NCBI RefSeq assembly: GCF_040807025.1
Contig: NC_090964.1
Location: forward strand, 8,828,214-8,892,213
Origin: Struthio camelus
Lineage: Eukaryota; Chordata; Aves; Struthioniformes; Struthionidae
Reading direction: 5' to 3'
Length of the DNA: 64,000 bases
Positions 34,001 to 44,200 of this stretch are shown in pieces. Both the position numbers and the translations under genes were made by a program. Below the pieces are notes generated by a model, which saw only the letters and a program-made list of their open reading frames with translations, did not search any database and was not told the origin of the DNA. The first letter of the stretch is position 1, and each line of letters begins with the position of its first letter.

Positions 34001-34661
34001 CTGCAGTCCATGCCTGTTGCTGAGCAGTGCTGGGAGCGTCCTGGGCTGGTTACACCAGTCCTGGCAGAGCTGGTGGCTGAGCCTTCCCACAGGCGAAGAG
34101 TCGAAGAGCCACAGCAGGGCTGGAACATGAACTTCCTCCCTTAAGGAAACCCCTTCTCCCATGTCCTCCCCAACACAGCATGTGGTTAAACCCTGTTTTC
34201 TGGGGGGAGATGTTGGGTGGGTGTCTGATGAAGGGGGAAAATGTCTGGAATTCGTGCCTTGATTCGGTTCCTCCCTCCCGAGAGCCCTGTCTGCGCACAC
34301 CCGCTGTCTGAAGGCTCCTCAACCAACCGGGGCAGACAGGGTGTGTGACAGCGCCTGGGAGGGAGGGCACAGTCGCTCTCCCTGGGAGTGGCTTGTCGCA
34401 GGGCTTTAGTCCGTGTGTTTCCTCTTCCCAGCTCTCTCGCAGATGGGCTATAACCTGAGCCCCCAGTTTAGCCAGCTGCTGGTGTCCCGCTATGCCCAGA
34501 GATCGTCCAGCCCCAGCATCCAGCTCGACCGCTTCATTCATATCTGCATTCAGCTGCAGACCATGACAGACGCCTTCCGGGAGAAGGACACAGGGCTGGT
34601 GGGCAACGTGCGGCTGGGCTACGAAGACTTCCTCACGATGGTAGTGACACGGATGTTGTGA
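31047..34661 (+). CDS. PEF1: Peflin, penta-EF-hand domain-containing protein 1
   Basis: Peflin is a calcium-binding penta-EF-hand protein that pairs with ALG-2 (PDCD6) and acts at ER exit sites and as a CUL3–KLHL12 co-adaptor (family knowledge). The five coding exons are 31047–31067, 31604–31874, 32776–32931, 33665–33808 and 34432–34661, joining into 273 aa (human 284). The start MAAYPGQ matches the family. Exon 2 encodes the hydrophobic Gly/Pro/Tyr repeat region ([20 protein letters not shown]). EF-hand loops are visible as [24 protein letters not shown] and [12 protein letters not shown]; the last exon holds the weaker EF4–EF5 and ends VTRML. All junctions are GT/AG with matching phase. It is co-directional with COL16A1, as in human. 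An extra copy of exon 2 lies downstream. Confidence 0.97.
31262..31510 (+). repeat. GGTCAGAGGGCAGGGTCAC-type minisatellite in PEF1 intron 1
   Basis: Irregular units of roughly 18–22 bp with the core GGGTCAGAGGGCAGG alternate with GTCACAGG or GTACTGGG. The same family appears again at about 35578–35800 as the leading part of the duplicated block. Confidence 0.85.
31875..32775 (+). other. PEF1 intron 2
   Basis: There is no gene inside. From about 32200 to 32650 the sequence is AT-rich unique DNA, unlike the GC-rich surroundings. No transposon ends or other structures were recognised. Confidence 0.5.
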
Positions 34662-35231
34662 CGCCCTTGGCCGAGGCCAGCGTGGCTGCGAGCTGGCCGG
34701 GAGCTCTGCCCAGCTCTCCTGGCGGAGCAGGGATCCCTTGGCCGGTCTGGCTGGGGTGCGTCTCGTGCTCCACCTGGAAGAATGAATTTTTCCCCCCCGC
34801 CCCGGGCTGGGTTACCGGCCTGAGGACTCCCATGCTGTGGGCGTCAGCGAGCCATGAACCCCTGTTGGGACTCAGCCATCTACGGCTTTGGTTTCTTGTC
34901 CCCACTTGAAGGCAGTGGGTGCCTCCTTGCCAAACTGGAGCCTGGTTCTGCCACCCTGGGGGATGAGACAGGAGTGAGCCCGTGCCATGACCCCCAGGGA
35001 ACGCTTAGATCTTTCTTTGCCAGACACAAGTTGTTTCAGCCTCAGCTGTGCTGTCCCTCTGCCTGGCTTGCCTTGCCTTGCCTTGCAGACTTTCCTTCCT
35101 CAGCCTCGTGCACTTTTAACAGCGCAGTGGTCCAAGCTTCCCGCTCTCGCTTGGAAACATCCTGACTTTATTGAAGGTCTGAGCACTGTTTCCCGCTGCT
35201 GCTAAACTGGGCTCTAGTCACAAATAGGATA

Positions 35232-35237
35232 ATTAAA
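35232..35237 (+). promoter_or_regulatory. PEF1: Probable PEF1 poly(A) signal (ATTAAA)
   Basis: ATTAAA lies 571 nt after the PEF1 stop, followed by T-rich GTCTTTATTG and TTGTCTTG, which could form the downstream element. The 3'UTR would be about 34662–35255. No canonical AATAAA was found closer to the stop. Confidence 0.55.
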
Positions 35238-35577
35238 TCTGTCTTTATTGCCAGAGGTTGTCTTGATTTATTCCTGACTGTAGGGGCCAAACTCAAAAAC
35301 AGTTTCAAGCTTATGTTTACAGTTCTCTACTAAAATACCATGTGCACTGTTTGTTTTTTGCTGTCGGAGCATCTGGCAGAGATGCTGTCCGGGCCTCACT
35401 GTCTGCATCTCTGGGGCTTTTAAGCCCTGGGCTCAGCACTTTCCAAGGCAGGTATTGCTCTAAAGGAGGGACCAGCAGGCCCAGTGCTGAATGCGGAGCA
35501 CTGTCAGCTCCTGCTGCCAGGCTGGGACTGTCTCGCCGTGTGGGGCTGGTGTAGATCAGTCTCTTTGCTCACAGGCG

Positions 35578-36206
35578 GGTCACAGGGGTCAGAGGGCAAG
35601 GTCACAGGGGTCAGAGGGTGGGGTCATGGGTCAGAAGGGCAGGGGGCAGGTCACAGGAGTCAAGAGGGCAGGGCTGGGGGTCAGAGGGCAGGTCACAGGG
35701 GTCACAGGTGGTGGTAGGGGTCAGAGGGCAGTGCTGGGGGCCAGAGGCATCGGAGGGTGGTACTGGGGGTCAGGGGGCAGGGTCAGAGGGTGGTGTTGGG
35801 GCTCAGAGGGTGGCGCTGGGGTCGGAGGGCAGGGCCAGCCTTGTCCCGCAGCGGCCAGGGTTGGCGGCGCGTGGCCCGAGCTCTGCCCCTCTCCCTGCCA
35901 GGGCTACCCCGGCACGGCAGGACAAGCCCCCGGCGCCCCCCCGGCCGGCTGCTACCCTGGAGGCCCCTACGGAGGGGGGCCAGCCCCGGCACCCGGGGGA
36001 CCCTACGGGCCCCCGCCTGGCTCAGGGCCCTATGGGCATCCGCCCCCGCCAGCTGGTGCACCCGGGGGCCCCCACGGAGGCAGCCCAGCACCCGCAGGGC
36101 CCTATGGGCAGCCCGGCACCAACCCCTACGGTGTTCCCCCGGCGGGGCCCTATGGAGGAGCCGCTCCTGGAGGTGAGTGAGGGCTGCGGGACTCGGAGGG
36201 GCCCCC
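35578..36206 (+). pseudogene. Duplicated PEF1 intron1–exon2–intron2 fragment downstream of PEF1
   Basis: This block repeats about 31300–31905. The minisatellite part is rearranged, but from about 35777 to 36206 the two copies are essentially identical; I see one C/T difference in the leading intron. The exon copy is 35902–36172 (271 nt, same length and same sequence as 31604–31874), with its acceptor and GTGAGT donor intact. It lies after the PEF1 stop and poly(A) signal, so it cannot be a normal PEF1 exon, and there is no ATG exon before it. Retained flanking intron sequence shows a DNA-level duplication, not a retrocopy. It may be a very recent duplication or an assembly artefact. Confidence 0.85.
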
Positions 36207-36470
36207 TCCCGGGAGCCCTGCTCCTCCGCCTGCTCGGCCGGAGCGGCTGGTCTCCCCGCAGCGGGCTCTGGAGCGCTCCGGGGCGGCTCTGCGCTGGCCG
36301 CGGCCGCTCCTGCTGCCCGGGCTGCTGAGCCGCCCCGCGCAGCCTGCGGCCACCAGGTGGCGCCCCGCTCCGCACGGTGGGTGCTGCTCCCCCGGGCCCT
36401 CCACGGGATATTTTAGGGGCGGGAGGGGCGGCTAGGTTGACCCATGGCTGCAAGCCAAAAAACGGAGGGG

Positions 36471-36502
<32 letters not shown>

Positions 36503-36868
36503 GGCGAGGGAAAAAATGCAAAAAAAAAAAAAAAGGAAAAAAAAAATCCACCCCCGCCCCCCCGGGGACAGCATGCATAACCATACATGCACATGCACAC
36601 ACTCAGGGCCTGATCCTGCCAGGCCTTGGCCCCCCCCCCCCCCTTCCTGGGAAGGTGCTGCACATCCTCCCTGTCCCCCTCCCAGGCCTGGCCTGTCCCC
36701 AGCACAAGGCTCCTCGCTGCAGCCGCATCTCAGCGGGTGCTCCCGGCCCTGGAGCTGCGCCCCCCCCCCCCCAAAAAAAAAACAAACCCGCACCCCGGAG
36801 GGACAGACACAAGCAGGCGTGCAGGCAGCTGTGCACATGTGCATCAAGCCCCCCCCCCCCCCCCCCCG
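36471..36868. repeat. Homopolymer-rich tract (poly-A and poly-C runs)
   Basis: Poly-A runs lie at 36471–36497 and 36521–36534, with long C-runs near 36632, 36763 and 36849. Such clusters are error-prone in sequencing and often mark assembly joins. No gene is present. Confidence 0.85.
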
Positions 36869-36899
36869 GCGCTGTCCCAGCAGCCTGATTTGGATAGAT

Positions 36900-37160
36900 G
36901 AATCCATGGTGGACGACAGCGTGGACCACTTTCCTACAGCCATGGTAAACACTATGGCAGGACAGACAGCTAGAAAGATCCCCGGCTCGGACGTGAGCCC
37001 GTGCAGCGTTGGGGGCAGTGTGGGCCGCCTTCCTCGAGCCATGGCAACTCACACACGGATGCACACGCACCCTCCCAGCATCCTGCTGCAGATCGGAGCC
37101 CATCGTGGGCAACCCTGTGGGCTCCTTCCTCGAGCCATGGCAAACAGAGCGGCGGTCGGC
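36900..37160. repeat. Three degenerate ~97-bp repeats around TTCCTNNAGCCATGG
   Basis: The strings TTTCCTACAGCCATGG, TTCCTCGAGCCATGG and TTCCTCGAGCCATGG end close to 36945, 37044 and 37140, about 99 and 96 bp apart. Each is preceded by GTGGAC or GTGGGC and followed by AA and a CACAC-like stretch. The copies are diverged, so this is an old small tandem array between the PEF1 duplicate and the TINAGL1 3' end. Confidence 0.65.
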
Positions 37161-37293
37161 CGGACACACACCGACCCCCCCCCCCCCCCCCGAAAATGCC
37201 CTCAGGGTTTGCAGGCGGTCGCGGCATGCTGGCATGCCAGGGAGGGAGGCACAGCGGCACCCTGCACCAGCAGCGCGCGGAGCCTTCAGTACG

Positions 37294-37299
37294 TTTATT
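37294..37299 (-). promoter_or_regulatory. TINAGL1: Probable TINAGL1 poly(A) signal
   Basis: TTTATT on the plus strand is AATAAA on the TINAGL1 strand, about 950 nt after its stop codon. It is the first canonical signal downstream of the stop. AATAAA also occurs on the plus strand at 37307 and 37319, so direction is not proven. Confidence 0.5.
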
Positions 37300-38245
37300 T
37301 ACAAATAATAAAAAGCAAAATAAATATAGGAAACAAAAAAAATCTTACAAGTACGGAGCCTGCCAGGGCTGGGGCGGGGTTGGGGGGGGGGGGGATCGAG
37401 GCTGCCGCCATGGGGACCAGGGGTGCTGTGGGGCCGTGCCCAACCCCTGCTGCACCCCAGAATACCCCCCTGCTGCACCCCAGGATAACCCCGTCTGCTG
37501 CGCCCCCAGAATAATCCCCCCTCCGGCTGCACCCTGGAATGACCCCCCCCCCCGCTGCACCCTGGAATAACCCTCCCCTCCCACTGTACCCCAGAATAAC
37601 CCCCCCATTGCACCCCCGAATAACCCTCCTGTCTGGCTGCACCCCAGAATAACCCCCTCTGCTGCACCCTGGACGCCCCCCCCCCAGCTGCCCCCCTGGA
37701 ATAACCCCCGGCCCTGCAGCACACGGCATTATTTCTGCCCGACTCGAGGCACAGGATGCGAGCTGACACCCGGCACGGGTGACAGCTCCACACTCATGTG
37801 CATGGGGTTGGGGGCGGGGGGGGCAGGCTGGCCCCCCCCCCGTGCCGGGGGTGCACCAAAGACCTTCGCGGCTCGGTGTTTAGACGAGGGCGGCGGAGCT
37901 GTCAGCGCCAGGCGCGGCGCAGCGCTGACGCCTTTGAACACCACGCTGCTCCCAACAATGCCCAGCTCAGCCAGGCCGGGATTAGCGGGCCAGAGCCGCC
38001 GACCCACACAAAGCGTTTGGGGGGGGGGGGGGAAGAGCCTGGGGGCAGGCGGGGAGAGGGGCCGCAGCGGCCGGCCGGGCACACGGGCCACTGCCTCCCG
38101 GCCGCCGCGTCAGCAAAGCCGGGGGCCGGGCAGCGGCGAGCCGGGATGCCCCTCGCAGCGGGACGGGGCGGCCCCCCGGGGGTGTGCGTTGGTTGGGGGG
38201 GGGGGGTCGGTGGGGAGCGGCGGGGCGCTGGGCCCTGGCGCCCGC
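37300..38245 (-). other. TINAGL1: Presumed TINAGL1 3'UTR
   Basis: This lies between the TINAGL1 stop and the probable poly(A) signal. It includes an irregular tandem repeat at about 37440–37720 (plus-strand core GCTGCACCCCAGAATAACCCC, units of roughly 30–40 bp) and several long C- or G-runs. No coding feature is seen. Confidence 0.45.
37436..37722. repeat. GCTGCACCC(C/T)(A/G)GAATAACCC irregular minisatellite
   Basis: About eight imperfect copies of a 28–40 bp unit, with variable C-runs between GAATAACCC cores, make up this array. It probably lies inside the TINAGL1 3'UTR and on the transcript strand would read GGGTTATTC repeatedly. Confidence 0.8.
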
Positions 38246-41200
38246 TCACTTGCGGCGGTGGTTCATGTCCTCCGTGCTGACGCGGCCCCACACCCCCACC
38301 ACGAAGGTCTCCACCTCGCACTCGTTGACGCCGCGGGCGATGCGGAAGTAGCCGTTCTCGCCCCACTCCTTGCCCCAGGAGTTGGCAGCGGTCTGGCAGG
38401 GGGGGGACAGGCGCCCGTCAGAGCCCGGCCAACCCCCCCCCCCCCCGGCCACCCTCCCCAGCGCAGGGGCCCGCCACTGCCTGCCAAAGCGACGCTTGCA
38501 CCCTCGCCGTGCAGCCCCGGCAGGCTGCTGAGGCTCAACAAACTCGTGACAGCTGGCCCTACTCACCCAGTACTTTTGGGTCTGGCCGTCGGGCGTTTGC
38601 TCTTCTCCCCACCTGCAGCAGGAGAGGGCGGGACGGTGAGTGGGGGGGGGGGCTGTGGGCACAGGGCACCCCACACCCAAAGGAAAGGCATGGGGGGCCC
38701 CGTGGGGGGGTCCGGCTCTGCGGCCAGCGGGGGGCACGTGGGCTGTGCTCTGGGCCAGGGGGTTTAGCCTTGCTCCTTTCTTGGCTCCAGCGCTGAGGCC
38801 AGCGCCTGCGCAAGGTGTATATACACCTGCTGCAGCCAGGTCCCTTTAGCCGCAGGAGCAGCAAGGGAGGTGGCCTCAGCTCCTCCAGCCCTATCGCCGC
38901 ATGCGCCCCTGCCCCCAGCCCTGCACCTCCCTCCGCGGCTCCACAGCGAGCTGAGAACGTCGCACTCGCGGCACTTGTGGCCGCCAGCCCCTGCCTGCCG
39001 CCTGGGCACGGCGACGCGCAGGCCCGCGCGGCCGCCAAGCCCTGCACCCTCCTTCCGCCTCTGCTTCCTCTCCCCGCCCGGGAGGAAGGGGGACGCCTTT
39101 CCTCTGCCGAAGGAGACGTCTCCTGCGGCCGGACTCTCCGCTCCCCCCCCGTACCCGGTGATCCTGACGGAGTGGGTGCCGTGCCGGCGGTGCTTCGGCG
39201 CCTTCCCCTCGGCCACCGGCGTGTGCCGGTAGATCCCGCTCTTGTACATGAAGAAATCCTCGTGCACCTCCAGGATGGCTGCGGCCGGGGAGGGGGGAGC
39301 GGAGTCACCGGGGGCCGGGCAGGCGGCCGGCCCCTCCGCGCTGGGCCAGCGCCTCCCCAGGAAGGGGACGGGGGGGCTCCGCCTGGGAGCGGGGGGGGGG
39401 GGGGAAGCAGCCGGATTTGTCCCCGGGGATGTTGCACAGGATTCAGCCAGAAAAAGGACGAGACCAGCCCTGAGAGGGAGCCGGCGGCTGGGGAGTTAAG
39501 GGGAGGGCAGGGCGACGGGCACCGCCGCGTTGCCGCTCCACCGGCGGGAGCCCCCGTTAAATATTAAGCAGCAAACGCAGCCATGCGTGAGGGTCCCCGC
39601 GTCCCCGGGGTTTGGGGCGCCGCGGAGGGGACCCACGTGCCGCCAGCTCCCTACCTTGCACCGGGCCGTTCTCCAGCAGCTCCTTCATGATCTCCTTCTC
39701 CTGCAAGGACAGAGCGGGCGGTCGGGGGGGCGCAGGGGCCACCCCAGCCCAGAGCTCCCTGCAGCCACGTGCAAAAGCCATTGCGGCAGCCAGCAGGGCG
39801 ACCCGGCGGCCGCCGGCGCGTGACGGCGTCTCGGAGCGGAGAGAAACGCCGCCGGCCCGCGTCCTGCCAGGGCCCGGGCAAAGTTTGCCGGGCAGAGCAG
39901 GTTTTTCCCTGCTTTCTTTCCAACTCGGCTTTGGCCAAGAACCCGACCACCCCAGCGCAGGCCAAGCTGCTTCCAGGGAAACGACTCCTGCTTCGCCCAC
40001 GCTCGCGCCGGCAGAGGGTCCCGGGCAGGAGGGTGGCGCGGCCCTGGCCCGCCGGCCCGCAGCCCCCCCGGCGGCACTCACGCTGGAGGAGAGGCGGTAG
40101 GCAGGGGTGGACTGGTAGATGTCGTTGGCGTGGGCTTGGGGGTTGGGGCAGCGCGCCGTGGCCTGCCGCTTGCCCCGGCCCGTGGAGCGGCTGTGCATCA
40201 TGCAGGGCCGCCCGGCCGGCGGGCTCTCCTGGCTGGTGAAGGGGTAGCACTCGTCCGTCACCACCCTGAACGCGGGGATAAGGGCCGTCAGGCGGAGGGG
40301 AAGGCTGGCCCAGCCCCGGCTCCGTCCCTGCTTGGGTCAGGAGCCCTCGGTCCCCAAGGGACACCCCCGGGGGGGACAAGAAGGTGGCTGCAAGGGGCAC
40401 CTCCAGACTGCGCTCGCCCTTGGGGCTAGCGGTCCTTGCTCTGCCCAGGCCACCGCAGCCTCAAGTGCCTTTTTCCCAGCCCCAACATCTGGAGCGACCT
40501 CTGCCCGCTGCATCCCACCGGGCGTCCCCGCCAGGCGCGGACTCACCCTCTCCTGCGGAGGTACCACCAGGCCCCGTCCAGCCGGCCCCCGCGGCAGCCC
40601 CGCTGGTTGCGGGTGTCGCAGGAGAGGAGGTTTTGGGGCGACAGGGCGGGCGTCATGTGCCCCATGGAGTGGATGGAGATCCGGTCCGAGGCCACCGCTG
40701 GGAGCGAGGCCGGAGGTCAGAAAGCCCCGCGCGCTCCCCGCCATCCTGCCCCGCTTCCCACGGAGGAGCTTGGCCGGACCCCGCGGAGCCGCAGGGAGCA
40801 GCAGTGCCCCCGGCCGCTGGGGCAGGATTCGGTCCCTCACTCGGAGCATCCTTCCCTCCGGCCGCCCCGTCCTGCCCGGTCCCCCCTCACCTGCAGTGGA
40901 GAAGGCCCAGGACCCGGCGCAGTTGCCTTGGTCCAGGGGCTCGTGGATCATCCCGGGCCATTTAGCGGCTGCGTCGAAGTGGCGGGGCAGCACCTCGTTG
41001 GAGTCCATGGTCACCTGCAAAGGCAGAGGGGCTGCGACCCGAGCGGTGGGGCAGGCGCGGGGCCGCACGGCCGCAGCCCCGGCCTGGCTCAGCTCCAGCG
41101 TTTCCGCTTCGAGGGGAGACCGCGCACCCGCCCTGGCAGCACGCGGCTCGGCCATCCCTGGGGAGGATGCAGCTACGCCACGGCGCTTATCCCAGCTCAG

Positions 41201-44200
41201 GAAGCAGCTCTAAAAAAACCCATAAACCTCACCGGGTGTCAAGGCCAGGGCAGCCTTGGCGAGGGGGCTGCTCCCTGAGCCGCGGCGCCAGGCTCGCGCT
41301 GGGAGCATCCTTGGGGGCTGCCCAGCCGCGGGGCGCTCCAGCTTCCCAGTGTCGGATGGGGCAGGTCTCACTGGGGACACCAGCAGATGCTGGGACCCCA
41401 AAATGGGATGCACCGTCCTCTCCCGCTCCCCATGGTGCTTCCCTCCCTTCGCTGCACGAGGGGCCCCGCAGGCGCCCCGGGATGCCGCCCGCCCCGCGCA
41501 GGGTCAGGCCCTGCGGGCTCGTGTCCGCGGAGGCATCCTGCTAGCAAAGCATCAGCGGGGCCGGCTTTGCTGACTCAGCAGCTCCAGGACCCAGCTTTCC
41601 GATGGGAAACGAGCAAGGAGGAAAGGGGGGGGGGTCAGATCAGGGATTGCGAGGGGGGAATTTGCTGAGCTGCTGTCTCCAAAGGCCCGGGGCATCTCGT
41701 GGGGCCCACGGCGTCACCCGGCACAGCTCGTTCCTGCCTCCGCGCCAGGGCTGCTCGGCCCGGCCCAGAGCCGCTTTCCTGTTAGCCCAGGGGCTGGCAA
41801 AGTGCTGGGCCAGGCCACAGGCAAGGCTCGGTGGGGGCTGCCCGTGCCTCAGTTTCCCCTTCTGCCCGGAGCAGGGGCAGACTCACATGCAGCTCGTTCA
41901 TGTTCATGACGGTGGGGGGCGGCTTGAAGGTGCCCAGGCGGTAGCGGATGCCCTCGTCCAGCGTCATGCCCCAGAAGTGGCTGTAGTTGGCGGCTCTCCA
42001 GCTGCGCGGGAGGCGGGAGCGGGCGTCAGGGGACACCCGAAAGGCACCCAGGCCCCCCCCACCCCGTGCATCCCCATCGCCTAGGACAGGCTGCGCTAGG
42101 CACAACCGGACGGCAACCAGGCAGCGGCTCTCACCCGTAGCTGCCGCGGTTGACGGCGTCGATCAGCTCGGCGTCCACGAGGCAGGCGTGCTCCTCGCAG
42201 TCCCAGCGCCCGCCCGGGCTGCAGGTGCTGCGGGGACACGAGGGGGGCCGGGGCGGTCAGCCGGGGAGGGCCAGCACGGCAGCCCCCGCCGCCAGCCCGG
42301 CACCCCCTCGGGCAGCGCCGGGCCCCGCTGCCACCGCCAGTGGCGGTCGAGGGGCTAGAGGCTGCGCCGCGGCCCCGGCCGGCAGCCCTCGGGCTGCCAC
42401 TTGGAGCCGTTCCCTGCCTGGTCCCTGCAGGAGCCTCGAGGGCAGACAGAGCATGGGACAGAAAATAAGCTGAAAAGCTGAAAACCAGCCAGGCCTGCAA
42501 ATGTCAGAGCAGGGCTTGGAACAGAGCCCGGGGAGGGGGGCTCGGAGCGGGCTGCCATCCCCGACCGAGACGATGTGCCCAGGTTCGCCTGGGAGCCCCG
42601 CGGTGCTGGCGCTAGAGACCTGCGAGGGATGGGACGGGGACAGGAGGTGGCCCGGGGCAGGCAGGCGCCAGGTGCCGGTCCCTGCAGGCATCCCCGGGTC
42701 GGGGCTCGGCAAGCGCTGAGCAATGCTCGGCATGCCCTCCTCCTGCCCGCGGCGCCAGCTCCCGGCCGCCTCTTCCCTTTTAAGGAGTCGTGCTGGGGCC
42801 AGAGCGGGCCCTGGCCAGCGCCGCACCCCACTCGCTGCGGGGCAGCACCCGGATGGGCCCCAGCGTCCCCCCCAGTAGAGGGTGGCAGTTCGGGGAAGCA
42901 GCCAGCCAGAGTTGGGTGCAGCAGGACCCCGGCTCCCAGCATCGCCCTGCCAGGGGCCACGGGCCCCCGCTGCGTCCCAGCTGCCACCCCAGGGGCCACC
43001 TTGCAGGGGACACATTGCTGCAAAACCAGGCCCATAGTGCAGGGTGCAACCCCCCCACCCAGCGCTGCCCCGTGCAGCTCTCCCCACCACACTGCCAAGC
43101 GCCTGTAAGGCGGTGGAAAAAGCCAGTAAGATGGTTTACGAGCAGAGCGCGGACCCCCCGGCCAGCGCCGCTCGGCCGCCTGCAGGCGCCCTGGCCCTGC
43201 TGACCCAGCCTCTCACTGTTAACTCCTCAGGGACGGGCGCCGGCACGCCGGGGCCCGCAGGACCGGCCCGGGGTGCAGGTGTAGCCCAGGTAGCAGGGTG
43301 CAAGCCAGGCCGGGGTGCCCCAACCCACTGCCCAGCTCCAGGTCCTCCTGCTTCTCCCAGGCTTTGACTTTGCTCCCTTCCAGCTGCCGCAGGCCCTGCG
43401 GGACCCAGGCGGGGACGAGGGTCTCGGATGAGGCAGTTCAGGAAAAGCTCTCCACGCTCCAAGTGCGGGGGAAGAAATGTTGGCAGAGGAGCGTCAGCCC
43501 CCAAGGCCCAGCGCTGGGGTGGCGGCAGAGATGCTTTGGCAGCAGCCGGGACCCATCATCCGAGCACACGGCCCTTGGGGCCACGACCTTCCCCTGGAGC
43601 TCGGGAACCGGCTCCAGCCCTACGTGCCTCCACGCCGCGGTCCTGGAGAAACGCCGGGGCTCAGGGCCGGCAGGGCTGCCGTGCCGGTGGTGTCCCTTGG
43701 GGAGCCTGTTGAACCAGCCGTGGGGTGGGCTCGCCCACGCAGCTATGCGGGGATGGCTTCACTTTTCACATCCAGCCCGGAGCAGGCTGCTTGGGGATGC
43801 ACAGTGGCACGCACTCGCACACACGCATGCACGCACACGCACCCATGCACACCCAGCGCTCTCTCCCCGAGACGGGGCTTTTGATTTCCCTTATCTGCCG
43901 TATTGCTTTGAGCCAGCCAGCCACAGGTATGTTTGCTCCTTGTCTACACACTCTCCTGCGCCCACAGGTTTCCCTATAGCCCATCTTGGGGATGCCATTA
44001 ATACCACCGCAATGAGTTTCGAGATAAACCCCAAGCTGTTGGCTAATGCAAATAAAAAGCACACAGCGCAGCAAGGGTGCTCGCCGCCGCATGCAGACGA
44101 GCGGCTTGCATCAAAGGAGGCTGCGGGGCCGGACGCCGGCTACCTGGCAGAGGCTCCCAGCTGCAGGCATGTCCCAGCAGGCTTGCACAAGCTGGACTCG

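Noticed and set aside
35491-36180. Open frame over the downstream PEF1 exon-2 copy as an independent gene
   Set aside because: It is an exact copy of PEF1 exon 2 plus minisatellite read-through, with no start exon, no following exon and no EF-hands.
36471-36534. Poly-A tract as the tail of a retrocopy of PEF1
   Set aside because: The duplicated block keeps intron sequence on both sides of the exon and lacks the other exons, so it did not arise from a spliced mRNA.
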